64,000 nucleotides of DNA. Origin: Photobacterium alginatilyticum (GTDB lineage Bacteria; Pseudomonadota; Gammaproteobacteria; Enterobacterales; Vibrionaceae). The notes under the pieces are model-generated. The model was not told where the DNA came from, searched no databases, and saw only the letters and a program-made list of their open reading frames with translations. The translations under genes and the position numbers were made by a program. Position 1 is the stretch's first letter. Every line of letters starts with the position of its first letter. The DNA is taken from positions 62,001 through 126,000 of the forward strand of contig NZ_RSEJ01000006.1 in assembly GCF_009910675.1 (NCBI RefSeq), read 5' to 3'. Shown piece after piece: positions 55,131 to 64,000 of this stretch.

Positions 55131-56315
55131 CTACACATTCGGCTTCACCGCAACGTGATGAATAGCTCCGCGCTTGTCTTGCAATAACAACTGAAAACGC
55201 CGGACGATTTTTTTTGCATTCTGGTGCCAGGTGAGCTGCCGGTTTTCGATCGTCGCTACAGCCTGGTGCTGAACGTCAGCCTTTAAGTCGGCCTCGGTCA
55301 CCAGTCGTTTGATGGCTGCCAGCATCTGCTGGTTATCGCCTTCTTCAAACAGTAATGCGTTCGACTCATGAACAAGCAATTCTTGTATGTTGGGCGCATC
55401 AGGAGCAACCACCGCTTTGCCTGTTGCCAAGTATTCGATCAGCTTTAACGGGGAACACCAGGGGGTGACTGCCGGTTGCAGGGCGATATCGACCTGCGCC
55501 AGCCATTTGGGCATCTCTTCCCGGCTGACCAGCCCGGCGATAAGCAGCTGCCGTTCGATATTTAACTCTCGGGCCTTTTGCTGCAGATCATCCAATACCG
55601 AACCGATACCGACAATCAGCAATACCAGGTTGGGGTTTCTCATCTCGGCGATCGTTTCGACAACGAGATCCAATCGGTGCCACTCACGACAGAACCCGAC
55701 AAAACCAATCACAGTTTTACCTGCCAAATCAGGCAACCTGTCATAATGTGTTGTCACATTGAACTGGCTGGGGTCAATGCCGTTGGCAATCACAGTGACA
55801 TTATTGTTTCTGACCCCGGCTTGGTATAGATAGTCAGCCAGAACATGCGTCACGGGCAAAAGATGATCGGCATTACGCCAGGTATACAGCTCTGACCATT
55901 TGGCCAGCATCGGCAGGTGTACCCCGCCATAGGCAGCACGTTCTTTGTAGAGCGGTGCGTTAACCTCGAGGATCAGCGGTAAGTTAAACAACTGCTTGGC
56001 CCAGATCCCCGAAGGCAAAAAGAGATTGTACCGCTCGTAAATGACATCTGGCCGATGCTTCTTGATAGCCCGTAACAGCTGAACGAAATCATACAGACTA
56101 TAGCCAAACTCCAGCAGTTCACTGATGAACCCAGGCAGAGCATGGCGGAGCTTCGACATCCATCCCCCATCATCGCCAAACTCCGTGGCATCAGAGATAG
56201 TCGGGGCAACAACGATAACCTCATGGCCCTGTTGCCGCAGTGCATCAATAATCGCCTCGATATGAACAAACTGTCCGTCCCTGGAAGCTACCCTGTGGTG
56301 ATATAGTATTTTCAT
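55131..56315 (-). CDS. GT4 glycosyltransferase
   Basis: Glycosyltransferase of 394 aa, GT-B fold: N-terminal YHHRVASRDGQFVHIEAIIDAL for acceptor binding, HRPDVIYERYNLF, and C-terminal TVIANGIDPSQFN and SPLKLIEYLATGKAVVAPD for donor sugar binding. Start overlaps the previous stop by four bases (ATGA), so translation is coupled. Exact sugar unknown. Confidence 0.9.
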   Translation of the reverse strand: MKILYHHRVASRDGQFVHIEAIIDALRQQGHEVIVVAPTISDATEFGDDGGWMSKLRHALPGFISELLEFGYSLYDFVQLLRAIKKHRPDVIYERYNLFLPSGIWAKQLFNLPLILEVNAPLYKERAAYGGVHLPMLAKWSELYTWRNADHLLPVTHVLADYLYQAGVRNNNVTVIANGIDPSQFNVTTHYDRLPDLAGKTVIGFVGFCREWHRLDLVVETIAEMRNPNLVLLIVGIGSVLDDLQQKARELNIERQLLIAGLVSREEMPKWLAQVDIALQPAVTPWCSPLKLIEYLATGKAVVAPDAPNIQELLVHESNALLFEEGDNQQMLAAIKRLVTEADLKADVQHQAVATIENRQLTWHQNAKKIVRRFQLLLQDKRGAIHHVAVKPNV

Positions 56316-57565
56316 ACTGCTACCTCTTTGTCATTCATATCGGTTTCAGTACCTCGGTACGATGAGTTACCGCCATGCCTGTCATACCCCAGCAGTTCTG
56401 AAAATAATCGATACAGCTGATCCGTGGTTTCATCCCACGAAAACTGTTCGGCATATTGCCGAGTTTCAGCACGGGGGAAACGACTATTGAGCAGCAGTCC
56501 AATCGCAGCCGCAATATCACGACTATTGCGCTCAACCAACAGCCCCGCCGCACGGGCTTTGACTACCTCCGGCGTTCCCCAGATATTAGTCGCCACCACA
56601 GGCGTTCCGCTTGCCATTGATTCCAACAATACATTGGCCCAGCCCTCTCGGCTTGATGCCAATACGGATAAGTCAGAAGCCTGAAAATAACGGGCAAGCT
56701 CCGGCTGAGAGAGCGCACCGAGAAAAGTCACCCGGTTCGATAAGTGCAGTTTTTTAACCAGTCGCTTCAGCCTTGATTTGTCAGGCCCCATCCCGGCGAT
56801 GAGCAATTGCGCCTCTGGGTGTGCCTTCATGGCTTCAATAACGAGATGATGCCCTTTGCGCTCAATAAGCAAACCCACAGAAAGAATAACCGGTCTCTCC
56901 AAGGGCAACTTCAACTGCTGACGAACTTCCCGCTGCTGCTGCTCATCAGCAAAAGAGAAAAGATCCAGGTCAACGCCGTTTCGGGACGCTGACACCTTTT
57001 CCGGCGCGGCGCCTAATGCGATCATTTCCTGCCTGAGCGCTTCGCAAACCGCCAGGTTATGGTTACTGGCATGAAATACATCCTGAATTTGTCGCCGCGG
57101 CGTTTCGTACTGGGGGATCAAATTGATATCCGAGCCCCTGGCCGTTACGGTAAACGGCTTATTGAGCTTTTTGGCCACCTCGGCAATGGCCACCCCGTCG
57201 GGATAAAAATAATGCCCATCAATCAGATCGAATTCATACCCCTCTGCCATCAGCGCCTTGATTTGCCGATATAGAACAAACGCCATGGTTTTCGGGGCCA
57301 GTGTCATCCCCACCTTGGGGAGCACCACGTAGCGTGGGTGATAAACCGGCATCTCACCGCGCTTTTCAAAATAAGGCGCCCTGGCAAAGAGGCTGTACTG
57401 ACCAAAGAGCGATGATTTAAACGGGAACCAGGGAACTGGCGCGATCACGGTGATCTCGGCATCCGGGTAGCGCTTTCGTAACTGTTTTAGCCGGGTTTCG
57501 ATAAACACCCCATGCTTGGGATCGGCAGCATTGGGAAACAAGCTCGTGATCGTCAGAATCTTCAT
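56312..57565 (-). CDS. GT4 glycosyltransferase
   Basis: Glycosyltransferase of 417 aa from the ATG at 57565 (MKILTITSLFPNAADPKHGVF), two bases after the amidotransferase stop. A longer frame to 57697 exists but would overlap that gene. GT-B landmarks: DLIDGHYFYPDGVAIAEVAKKL, VSASRNGVDLDLFS, and SSREGWANVLLESMASGTPVVATN, the nucleotide-sugar site. Part of the exopolysaccharide operon. Confidence 0.92.
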   Translation of the reverse strand: MKILTITSLFPNAADPKHGVFIETRLKQLRKRYPDAEITVIAPVPWFPFKSSLFGQYSLFARAPYFEKRGEMPVYHPRYVVLPKVGMTLAPKTMAFVLYRQIKALMAEGYEFDLIDGHYFYPDGVAIAEVAKKLNKPFTVTARGSDINLIPQYETPRRQIQDVFHASNHNLAVCEALRQEMIALGAAPEKVSASRNGVDLDLFSFADEQQQREVRQQLKLPLERPVILSVGLLIERKGHHLVIEAMKAHPEAQLLIAGMGPDKSRLKRLVKKLHLSNRVTFLGALSQPELARYFQASDLSVLASSREGWANVLLESMASGTPVVATNIWGTPEVVKARAAGLLVERNSRDIAAAIGLLLNSRFPRAETRQYAEQFSWDETTDQLYRLFSELLGYDRHGGNSSYRGTETDMNDKEVAV

Positions 57566-57567
57566 AA

Positions 57568-59448
57568 CTACTGCCTCGCCATAAAAAGAGAAAACATCAA
57601 CAGACACCAGAGTGATTCCCCGTGATCCCGGTACCCCTGCTGATGATCGCTGATCATTTTTTTCAGCCAGTCGACATCGAAAAACCCGCTGTCGCACATA
57701 TTGGTCGAGAGGACATTCCGCGCCAGCGTGTCTTTCAAGCTGGTTCTGAACCAGGTCGAAATCGGCATGCTAAAACCCATTTTGGGCCGGTAGAGAATGT
57801 TATGGCCAACATGATTTTCGAGCGAACGCTTGAAGGCATATTTCCCCTCACGATGGCGAATATTGTTTTTGCTATTGATGGAATACGCCCATTCGACGAA
57901 CTCGTGATCCAGCATCGGCGCTCTAACCTCCAGCGAATTGGCCATACTTGCCCGGTCGACCTTGGTCAGGATGTCGCCGACCAGCCAGGTTTTCATATCG
58001 AGATACTGGATCTGTTTGAGAGGATCATCGGTGGTAAAGTAACGGGCATGATGCTTAAGAATTTCACTGCCGTCATAACCGTTGAGGCTATGTTGATATG
58101 AGTCACTAAACAGGGATTGGCGCTCGCCACGTCGTAGCTTGGATATTGAGTTGGCATACCCCTCGACGGCATCCATCGCCAGAGACTGAAAGGTGGTTTT
58201 GGCCCGCAACGGTCGTGGTGCCCAGTCTGCCTTGGGGAATAAATACCCCAGCGGACCAAACACAGATTTACGGATTGGCCCCGGGATCGCATTTCGCACC
58301 CGTTGCTCGGCCAGATGCAGCCGGTGGCGTCGATAGCCGCCAAATATTTCATCGCCGCCGTCGCCGGACAGCGCAACTTTTACCGATCGGCTGGCAAGCT
58401 GACAGACACGAAACGTCGGTAAGGCAGAACTGTCGGCATAGGGTTCATCATAAATATCGGCCAGGGTATCAATCAGGCTAATATCATTCGGATCGACTAT
58501 CTGCTGGCTATGCTCGGTATGATAGCGGTTGGCAATCTGGCGGGCATACTCGCTTTCGTCAAAAGCCTGCTCGGTAAAACCGATGGCGCAGGTGTGCACC
58601 GGCTTGTTTTGCAATGACGCCATCAATGACACCACGGCACTCGAATCTACCCCGCCCGACAGAAACGCACCAAGCGGTACGTCCGCGGCAAGGCGGATCC
58701 TGACAGCCTCCTGCAACTTGTCGAGCAACGACTCCTGAGTCTGCTCCCAGGACAAAACCTGATCCGGAGCACACAAGTCCCAATATTGCCTCGGGGCGAT
58801 TTCGCTCCCGGGGCTTAGCGTCAGGTGGTGGCCGGGGTTAAGCTTGAAAATATGCTTGTAGGCACTGTAAGGCTCGGGGATATAGCCATACATGAAGTAC
58901 TCTTCCGCCATTTCATTTCTGAGCGTCGTATCAACTTCTGGATGCCCGAGTAACACCTTGAGCTCAGAGGCAAAGAGAAACTGTCCCTTCGCTGTTACCG
59001 TATAAAACAGCGGCTTCTTGCCAAGACGGTCACGACCGAGGAACAGCTGTTTTTTATTTCTGTCCCACACTGCAAAGGCAAACATCCCCCGAAAGCGTTT
59101 GACACAGTCTTCCCCCCAGGACTCCCAGGCATGAACAATCACTTCGGTATCGCTATAAGTCCTAAACTGGTGCCCAAGCCGGGTCAGCTCATCGGCCAGT
59201 TCCAGGTAATTATATATCTCTCCGTTAAACACGACGACAACCGACTGATCCTCATTGAACAGCGGCTGATGACCGCCTGAGAGATCGATGATCGACAGAC
59301 GGCGATGTGCCAGACTGATATGCTCATCGAAGAAATATCCCTCATCATCCGGCCCGCGATGACTCTGCAACCGATTGATTCTCTCGAGCAGACGCTTATC
59401 AATTCGGCCAGGCTGGCGCAGATTAAAAACTCCGGAAATACCACACAT
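57568..59448 (-). CDS. Exosortase-A-associated amidotransferase (asparagine synthase-like)
   Basis: Glutamine-hydrolysing asparagine synthase-type amidotransferase of 626 aa. Starts MCGISGVFNLRQPGRI: Cys2 is the glutaminase nucleophile, and AGGAGG 7 bases upstream fixes this start against an upstream frame. Synthetase half carries the PP-loop GAFLSGGVDSSAVVSLM (near 270) and ALSGDGGDEIFGGYRRH. The family (XrtA-associated amidotransferase 1) is found in PEP-CTERM exopolysaccharide loci and probably amidates a sugar carboxyl. Here the neighbours confirm the locus type. Substrate unknown. Confidence 0.94.
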   Translation of the reverse strand: MCGISGVFNLRQPGRIDKRLLERINRLQSHRGPDDEGYFFDEHISLAHRRLSIIDLSGGHQPLFNEDQSVVVVFNGEIYNYLELADELTRLGHQFRTYSDTEVIVHAWESWGEDCVKRFRGMFAFAVWDRNKKQLFLGRDRLGKKPLFYTVTAKGQFLFASELKVLLGHPEVDTTLRNEMAEEYFMYGYIPEPYSAYKHIFKLNPGHHLTLSPGSEIAPRQYWDLCAPDQVLSWEQTQESLLDKLQEAVRIRLAADVPLGAFLSGGVDSSAVVSLMASLQNKPVHTCAIGFTEQAFDESEYARQIANRYHTEHSQQIVDPNDISLIDTLADIYDEPYADSSALPTFRVCQLASRSVKVALSGDGGDEIFGGYRRHRLHLAEQRVRNAIPGPIRKSVFGPLGYLFPKADWAPRPLRAKTTFQSLAMDAVEGYANSISKLRRGERQSLFSDSYQHSLNGYDGSEILKHHARYFTTDDPLKQIQYLDMKTWLVGDILTKVDRASMANSLEVRAPMLDHEFVEWAYSINSKNNIRHREGKYAFKRSLENHVGHNILYRPKMGFSMPISTWFRTSLKDTLARNVLSTNMCDSGFFDVDWLKKMISDHQQGYRDHGESLWCLLMFSLFMARQ

Positions 59449-59469
59449 ATTCAGCCTCCTTGTGAACAC

Positions 59470-60684
59470 CTAGCCATGGTTAGACTCCAGATAGCCAAGC
59501 AAGGGAGATAGCTGGGCATCCCAGCTGTAATATTGCTCTATCCACGCCCGCGACGCTGTGGCTACTGACTGCTCGGCCTGCAATGTGTCTATCACCCTGC
59601 AGGCTATATCAGCCGCACTATCGGAAACGGCGACATGGCTCGACGGGAAGCTCTCCAGTCCTTCCATCCCCTGCGGGGAGGCAATCACGGCCCGTGACAT
59701 AGCCATGGCTTCCAGAATTTTATTCTGGACTCCCCGGGCAATACGCATCGGGGCAACGGCGGCTTTGGCATGTTGCAGATAGGGACGCACATCAGCGACT
59801 CGGCCCGTTACGACGATCCCCGGGATCTCCGTCAGCGCCCTGACCCCGGGAGTCGGTGAGCTGCCGACAATGTAGAACTTAGCATCCGGCACCTCGGTCA
59901 CCACCTTGGGCCAGACATTATTGGCGAACCAGGTAACGGCATCTTCGTTGGCCCAGTAGTCCATCGCACCGGTAAACACCACATAGTTCTCTTGTTCCAG
60001 GCAATAGTTTTCCTCTGCAGGAACGGAGGAACCGGGTGAAAAGAACTCGCTGTCCAGGCCGTTTTCAAGGGTTTTGATCCGCTCGCGAAACGGTGTATCG
60101 GCAATACAACGGAACGCCTCGGTCTCAGCCTTGGTCACAAAGCAACTAATATCAAACATCGAGGCGACTTTTTTTTCATACTGCCCGAGCACACGGTGCT
60201 CCCGCTGGTAGACAGCGCGCATAATGCCTTGTTTTTTCTCGGCATACTGGCGCCATTTGTCAGAGTCAATGTCAACAAAATGCATCACGGTATGGGGGCT
60301 ATGAGGACTGGCAATCAGGTACTGGGCCATACAACCGGACACCACGAGCGCCTTGTCAATCTGATGGTCTTCAATGATGGCATCAACCCATTGCTGCATG
60401 GCTTTTCGTGAATAATAGGGCAAGGTGATCGGCTGTCCCGTAAACAGCGCGGTCACGCCCTTCAGCTTGCAATATGAAGGGGAGATCTGAACAAACAAGC
60501 TCGCCTTGCAATATTGTTCAACCTTGGCCTGATACTGAAGGTCAAACGGATCATCAATAAAACAGCCAAGATAAACATCAAAATGTTTACTTAGAAACTT
60601 GAGGATATGGTAATTGGCAATCTTATCCCCCTTGTTGGGAGGATAGGGAATACGGTGACACAGATACAGTAACGGCTCTTTCAT
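59470..60684 (-). CDS. Glycosyltransferase, XrtA/PEP-CTERM system type
   Basis: GT-B glycosyltransferase of 404 aa from the ATG at 60684 (MKEPLLYLCHRIPYPPNKGDK), which has GGGGT upstream; a longer frame overlaps the FemAB gene. The N-terminal LCHRIPYPPNKGDKIANYH pattern is that of the exosortase-A-associated sugar transferases. C-terminal half: VFTGAMDYWANEDAV, VTGRVADVRPYLQHAKAAV and ARGVQNKILEAMAMSRAVIA. Starts 4 bases after the FemAB stop. Confidence 0.91.
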   Translation of the reverse strand: MKEPLLYLCHRIPYPPNKGDKIANYHILKFLSKHFDVYLGCFIDDPFDLQYQAKVEQYCKASLFVQISPSYCKLKGVTALFTGQPITLPYYSRKAMQQWVDAIIEDHQIDKALVVSGCMAQYLIASPHSPHTVMHFVDIDSDKWRQYAEKKQGIMRAVYQREHRVLGQYEKKVASMFDISCFVTKAETEAFRCIADTPFRERIKTLENGLDSEFFSPGSSVPAEENYCLEQENYVVFTGAMDYWANEDAVTWFANNVWPKVVTEVPDAKFYIVGSSPTPGVRALTEIPGIVVTGRVADVRPYLQHAKAAVAPMRIARGVQNKILEAMAMSRAVIASPQGMEGLESFPSSHVAVSDSAADIACRVIDTLQAEQSVATASRAWIEQYYSWDAQLSPLLGYLESNHG

Positions 60685-60688
60685 ACAG

Positions 60689-61732
60689 TTACCCCAGATA
60701 TTTCGATAGCATCGGACCAATAAGGCGACTCACCGGAAGAGGAAGTCTTTTCCAGGCTTTGATGAAATACTTGTACTTCGGATTGTTCGGTGACAAATTC
60801 GGCAACGACTTGGCTTTTACCAGTGCCACTTTGTAATTGAGCGGATGCGCTTCCATCCCCCAGTGCTTTTTATACTGATATGCCCCCGAATCATTCTTAC
60901 TTCTACCGTAGTCAAACAGTGTCGCACCGCGCTGACGGGCAACATGCATCAGCTGGAAAATCATATAGTCGCTGCCATTCAGTGCCTTGGATTCATACTT
61001 TCCGCCCCCGTAATAGGGCATGGCGTGATCTTTATAATAAAAGCTCAGCATGGTAGAGATTGGCTGCTGATCTTTATCATGCACCAGCATGGTCTCGCAG
61101 CGATCCGGGAAGGTTTCTTTCAGCTTGGTAAATAGCTTATGCGTAAACACCGGAGTCCCCAGGTCCCTGACGCTTTCGGCATACACGTCGTAACAGGACT
61201 TAAGGTTATCCGAGGTATCCCAGCTGAGATTGTTCCTCAGCGAATGCCGTATCACATTGCGCCTTTTTTTCTTTATGGCACCGATGATGTCGTCAGACTC
61301 CTCAGGCAGCGCCAGAGAGAAACGGGAATGATGACAATGCTTAACCCAAGGTGCCTCTGACTCGACATCGAGCTTGTCTCGCAGCTCGACGTAGTCAACA
61401 TTCAGCTCGCATCCCAATTCGAAAGCAGCCGCCTCCAACTTTTTGCGTATCAGTGAGCTATCCGCCAACGCACCGCCGTACACGCAAAAAGGGGTAGATA
61501 CCAGGGTATGGCCAAACAGCCAGCTTTTCTGTTCAAACAGCGGCAATACCCCGACAAGCCGGTTACCGCTTTCTGCCAACATATAATGGTGCTGATGGCC
61601 GAATACCGAATCAATCACATCAAGCCAGCCGGATAAATGAAAAAAGCTGCCTTCAGGGTGATTGTCTACATAACTATCCCAGTATGGATAGTCGTTCCTT
61701 GATAGCTTCCGGATTGCTAATTCCTGCATCAT
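60689..61732 (-). CDS. FemAB-like protein, XrtA/PEP-CTERM system type
   Basis: Acyltransferase-fold protein of 347 aa resembling FemAB/GNAT-like enzymes, the XrtA-associated FemAB family. Seen: YPYWDSYVDNHPEGSFFHLSGW, the typical N-terminus, GVLPLFEQKS and MPYYGGGKYESKALNGSDYMIFQLM, the family core. Start is uncertain: ATGs at 61744, 61732 and 61729 exist, none with a strong ribosome site. Any of them overlaps the end of the deacetylase gene by 56-71 bases, which is unusual. Might add amino acids or acyl groups to the polymer. Confidence 0.86.
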   Translation of the reverse strand: MMQELAIRKLSRNDYPYWDSYVDNHPEGSFFHLSGWLDVIDSVFGHQHHYMLAESGNRLVGVLPLFEQKSWLFGHTLVSTPFCVYGGALADSSLIRKKLEAAAFELGCELNVDYVELRDKLDVESEAPWVKHCHHSRFSLALPEESDDIIGAIKKKRRNVIRHSLRNNLSWDTSDNLKSCYDVYAESVRDLGTPVFTHKLFTKLKETFPDRCETMLVHDKDQQPISTMLSFYYKDHAMPYYGGGKYESKALNGSDYMIFQLMHVARQRGATLFDYGRSKNDSGAYQYKKHWGMEAHPLNYKVALVKAKSLPNLSPNNPKYKYFIKAWKRLPLPVSRLIGPMLSKYLG

Positions 61733-62594
61733 GATTAAATCCATTTAGTTGATAAACGTTACGCATCGTGCTCCAGTTAAAATCGGCTAGCAGACGGTGG
61801 ATCTTTGACTCCATACTGTTGAGGTTCAGATAATGCCGGAGCCTTGATTTCGCGGATATTCCCATGATCCTCGGCTGACGCGGATCGATTTCCCACGGGT
61901 GAAAATAGAAACTGTAGGGTTGCTGAGTATCGGCAATAAAGGCATTAATCAGCCGTCGGCTCAACCAATAGGGATAGAGACGAAAGAACCCCCCTCCGCC
62001 AATAGGAATGTTCCTTCCCAGCTTGTTAAAGGTCGGGATCGGCACTTCAATCAGCCCCTCCTCCCGCACATGTTTAAAGCGTGGCCAGTCGGGTGTCCCG
62101 TAAAGATCGTGTTTTACCGGATAAGTGCTACTGGAATAAACAAAACCCAGGGAGCGCAATACCTCAAATGCCCAGGGGTTACTGGTATCGATAGAAAAAC
62201 TCGGAGCACGGTAACCCATCACTTGCTGGCCGCTGATGTCTTCGATCAGGTGTTTGCTGCTGGCTATATCGTTATAAAACTCTTCCTGAGACTGCCTGTT
62301 GGCCGGTTGATGAAGATAACCGTGGCTAGCCACTTCATGCCCTTCACGTACAATGGCCCTGACAATCGCCGGGCACTGCTGGGCAACCCAGCCCAGAACA
62401 AAAAAAGTCGCCTTCACACCGTGCTCGTTGAGCATTTTCAAAATCCGCTGGGTATTGGTCTCGACACGTAACGGGTAGCGGCTTTCCCAATGCGAGGGAT
62501 TGACCACCCCCGAAAACGCAGCAACGTGGAAGTAATCTTCGACATCAATCGTCATGGCGTTCACAATCTGGTTTGATTTATCAGCCTTGGTCAT
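61674..62594 (-). CDS. Polysaccharide deacetylase, XrtA/PEP-CTERM system type
   Basis: NodB-homology carbohydrate esterase 4, 306 aa, removing acetyl groups from exopolysaccharide. Starts NAMTIDVEDYFHVAAF (metal-binding Asp-Glu pair), followed by TFFVLGWVAQQCPAIVRAIVREGHEVASHGYLHQP with its two His metal ligands, and YRAPSFSIDTSNPW; PYSFYFHPWEIDP holds the catalytic His. This arrangement is the XrtA-associated deacetylase type. AGG lies 5 bases before the ATG. Its tail extends ~25 residues beyond the usual end and overlaps the FemAB gene. Confidence 0.93.
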   Translation of the reverse strand: MTKADKSNQIVNAMTIDVEDYFHVAAFSGVVNPSHWESRYPLRVETNTQRILKMLNEHGVKATFFVLGWVAQQCPAIVRAIVREGHEVASHGYLHQPANRQSQEEFYNDIASSKHLIEDISGQQVMGYRAPSFSIDTSNPWAFEVLRSLGFVYSSSTYPVKHDLYGTPDWPRFKHVREEGLIEVPIPTFNKLGRNIPIGGGGFFRLYPYWLSRRLINAFIADTQQPYSFYFHPWEIDPRQPRIMGISAKSRLRHYLNLNSMESKIHRLLADFNWSTMRNVYQLNGFNHDAGISNPEAIKERLSILG

Positions 62595-62596
62595 GG

Positions 62597-63988
62597 TTAC
62601 CTGCCTTTCCCGAACAGAATGATCTCTGATGTTCTGATAAGGATCAGAACATCGAGCATGAAACTGCGATGCTTGATGTAGTAGAGGTCAAACTTCAGCT
62701 TCTCGATGGCATCATCAAGGCTGTCCCCGTAGGGATATTTAAGCTGCGCCCAGCCAGTCAGACCCGGCTTGACATCATGACGCTGACTGTAATAGGGAAT
62801 ACTGCCGTCAAACTGCTGGCAAAACTCAGGTCGCTCGGGCCTGGGGCCGACAAAACTCATATCCCCTTTAATAACGTTATATAGCTGAGGAAGCTCATCA
62901 ATACGGTATTTTCTGAGAAAAGCACCGACCTTGGTAATACGCTTATCAGTCTTAAACGACATTTGCGCGCCATTCTCTTCGGCATTCACTTGCATGCTGC
63001 GAAATTTGTAAATTGAAAACACTTTCCCCTGTTTTCCTACCCGCTGCTGCGAATAGAAAACAGGAGATGAAAAACCATCCTCTAGCTTAATTAGTAACAT
63101 GGCAACAAGGAGCAACGGCCAGGTAAGCAATAACACTATTGAAGAAATGAAACAGTTAAAAACCCAATTCGCAAACCTGCCAACTAGATCTTTCGAAGAC
63201 CTAACATTATAAATCACCCACGACGGATTAATATGACTGACGGCAATCTGACCGGTTTCCCGCTCAATAAAATCAATGATATCAGTAATTAAAACTCCTT
63301 TCATTTTACAGCTGAACAACATATCCGTCGGCAGGTTTCCGCGTCTTTCATCCGCGCCAATTATTATTTCTTCAATCTGGTTGTCAATAATATAGTCTTC
63401 CAGAGATATCGATGTTTCGATTCTCGGAACCGTTGTCGTTACCTTGATACTGTCACCACTAACAGGAATATAGCCAATTAAGTCAAAGTTAACCCGATCG
63501 GCACGCCTCTTCATGCAAGAGTTAATTAATCCGGCTCTTTCCCCTGCACCAAGAACAACAACTCGCCTGCGATTCAGGTTGGTATAGTTTGTCGATAAGG
63601 CAATTTTTCGGCTAATTAATAATCCGACTGCAGCAAGGAGATATAATAATTCGCACAATAAAGCTGGAAAAGAAGAAACAGGTATCAAGAGGTAAATAAA
63701 AGAAGACATTATATAAGCAAGACCAATTGCCACCATAATTCTTATCGCAACACCTTTATACGTTGCTCTTAATTTTTCGTTATACAACCCCACCGCCAAC
63801 GTCGCGATTTGCAATGTCGAGGAAAACAGAAACAACTGAACAAAGTGAAAAGATTCACCAAATCTTGGTGTCTTTTCAGAATAATACACTTCAGCCAGAT
63901 TTAAACCTAAAGCAAACACAATCAAAGCAACAATAAAGTCAGTCACAATGAGGACTGTATTACTTTTGTTTAAATCATGATATCGCAT
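62597..63988 (-). CDS. Priming sugar-phosphate transferase (EpsB-like, polyprenyl)
   Basis: Bacterial sugar transferase of 463 aa that attaches the first sugar phosphate to undecaprenyl phosphate in exopolysaccharide assembly. About four N-terminal hydrophobic segments (~10-130), a CoA-binding-like Rossmann region (VVVLGAGERAGLI), another membrane segment ~275-300 and the C-terminal WbaP-type transferase (QRVGKQGKVFSIYKFRSM, RKYRIDELPQLYNVIKGDMS, VGPRPERPEF, KPGLTGWAQL). The form matches the PEP-CTERM-system EpsB2 group. Its start is 12 bases from the window edge; the operon probably continues upstream. Confidence 0.94.
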   Translation of the reverse strand: MRYHDLNKSNTVLIVTDFIVALIVFALGLNLAEVYYSEKTPRFGESFHFVQLFLFSSTLQIATLAVGLYNEKLRATYKGVAIRIMVAIGLAYIMSSFIYLLIPVSSFPALLCELLYLLAAVGLLISRKIALSTNYTNLNRRRVVVLGAGERAGLINSCMKRRADRVNFDLIGYIPVSGDSIKVTTTVPRIETSISLEDYIIDNQIEEIIIGADERRGNLPTDMLFSCKMKGVLITDIIDFIERETGQIAVSHINPSWVIYNVRSSKDLVGRFANWVFNCFISSIVLLLTWPLLLVAMLLIKLEDGFSSPVFYSQQRVGKQGKVFSIYKFRSMQVNAEENGAQMSFKTDKRITKVGAFLRKYRIDELPQLYNVIKGDMSFVGPRPERPEFCQQFDGSIPYYSQRHDVKPGLTGWAQLKYPYGDSLDDAIEKLKFDLYYIKHRSFMLDVLILIRTSEIILFGKGR

Positions 63989-64000
63989 ATGGGCGTTCCC

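Noticed and set aside
61899..62471. 190-aa open frame opposite the deacetylase gene
   Set aside because: Antisense shadow of a well-supported gene.

Overview
The window looks like chromosomal DNA of a marine gammaproteobacterium, most likely of the Vibrionaceae (Photobacterium or a relative). This is inferred from gene content: a RihA-type hydrolase, an extracellular endonuclease I, a manganese pyrophosphatase, an XrtA-type exopolysaccharide cluster and a piscibactin/yersiniabactin-like siderophore locus. The genus is a guess. I see no rRNA, tRNA or CRISPR array.

Region 1 (1-18241) is most of a thiazoline siderophore locus. Two cyclization-type NRPS modules run in series. The first is cut by the window edge; the second ends in an NAD(P)H thioester reductase instead of a thioesterase. 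A type II thioesterase, a three-gene ECF transporter (S, T and fused double ATPase), a Fur-boxed TonB-dependent receptor, two saccharopine-dehydrogenase-like proteins (the second fused to a domain resembling aminothiazoline carboxylate hydrolase) and a PchR/YbtA-type AraC regulator follow. A 31-codon shred of a second AraC gene marks the right edge.

Region 2 (18247-29660) is a catabolic island. It carries a TRAP transporter with a UspA partner, a semialdehyde dehydrogenase, L-2-hydroxyglutarate oxidase, glutarate 2-hydroxylase (CsiD), an omega-amino acid:pyruvate aminotransferase and two LysR regulators. Together these could import an omega-amino acid such as 5-aminovalerate and run it through glutarate semialdehyde, glutarate and L-2-hydroxyglutarate to 2-oxoglutarate and succinate.

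Region 3 (29700-41240) is mixed single genes: a Bor-like lipoprotein, secreted endonuclease I, a DUF952 protein, GNAT, hotdog thioesterase, a NifX-like protein with a His-rich tail behind a tandem palindromic operator, a HAD phosphatase, a DM13 protein, a LysR gene beside tyrS, a family II pyrophosphatase with an export signal, and rihA. It ends in two gene remnants.

Region 4 (41448-46211) is AT-rich: a NarL-type response regulator, a DesK-like pseudokinase without the phosphoacceptor histidine, an intact DesK-like kinase, and small envelope proteins. Region 5 (46293-53664) holds two divergent gene pairs: a Cache-HAMP adenylate cyclase with a substrate-binding lipoprotein, and a Tat-exported substrate-binding protein with a CPA1 Na+/H+ antiporter carrying two cyclic-nucleotide-binding domains. 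No ABC permease is present, so this could be a ligand-sensing cAMP circuit controlling ion transport. Region 6 (53994-63988) is a tightly packed minus-strand exopolysaccharide operon of the exosortase A (XrtA)/PEP-CTERM type, running off the right edge.
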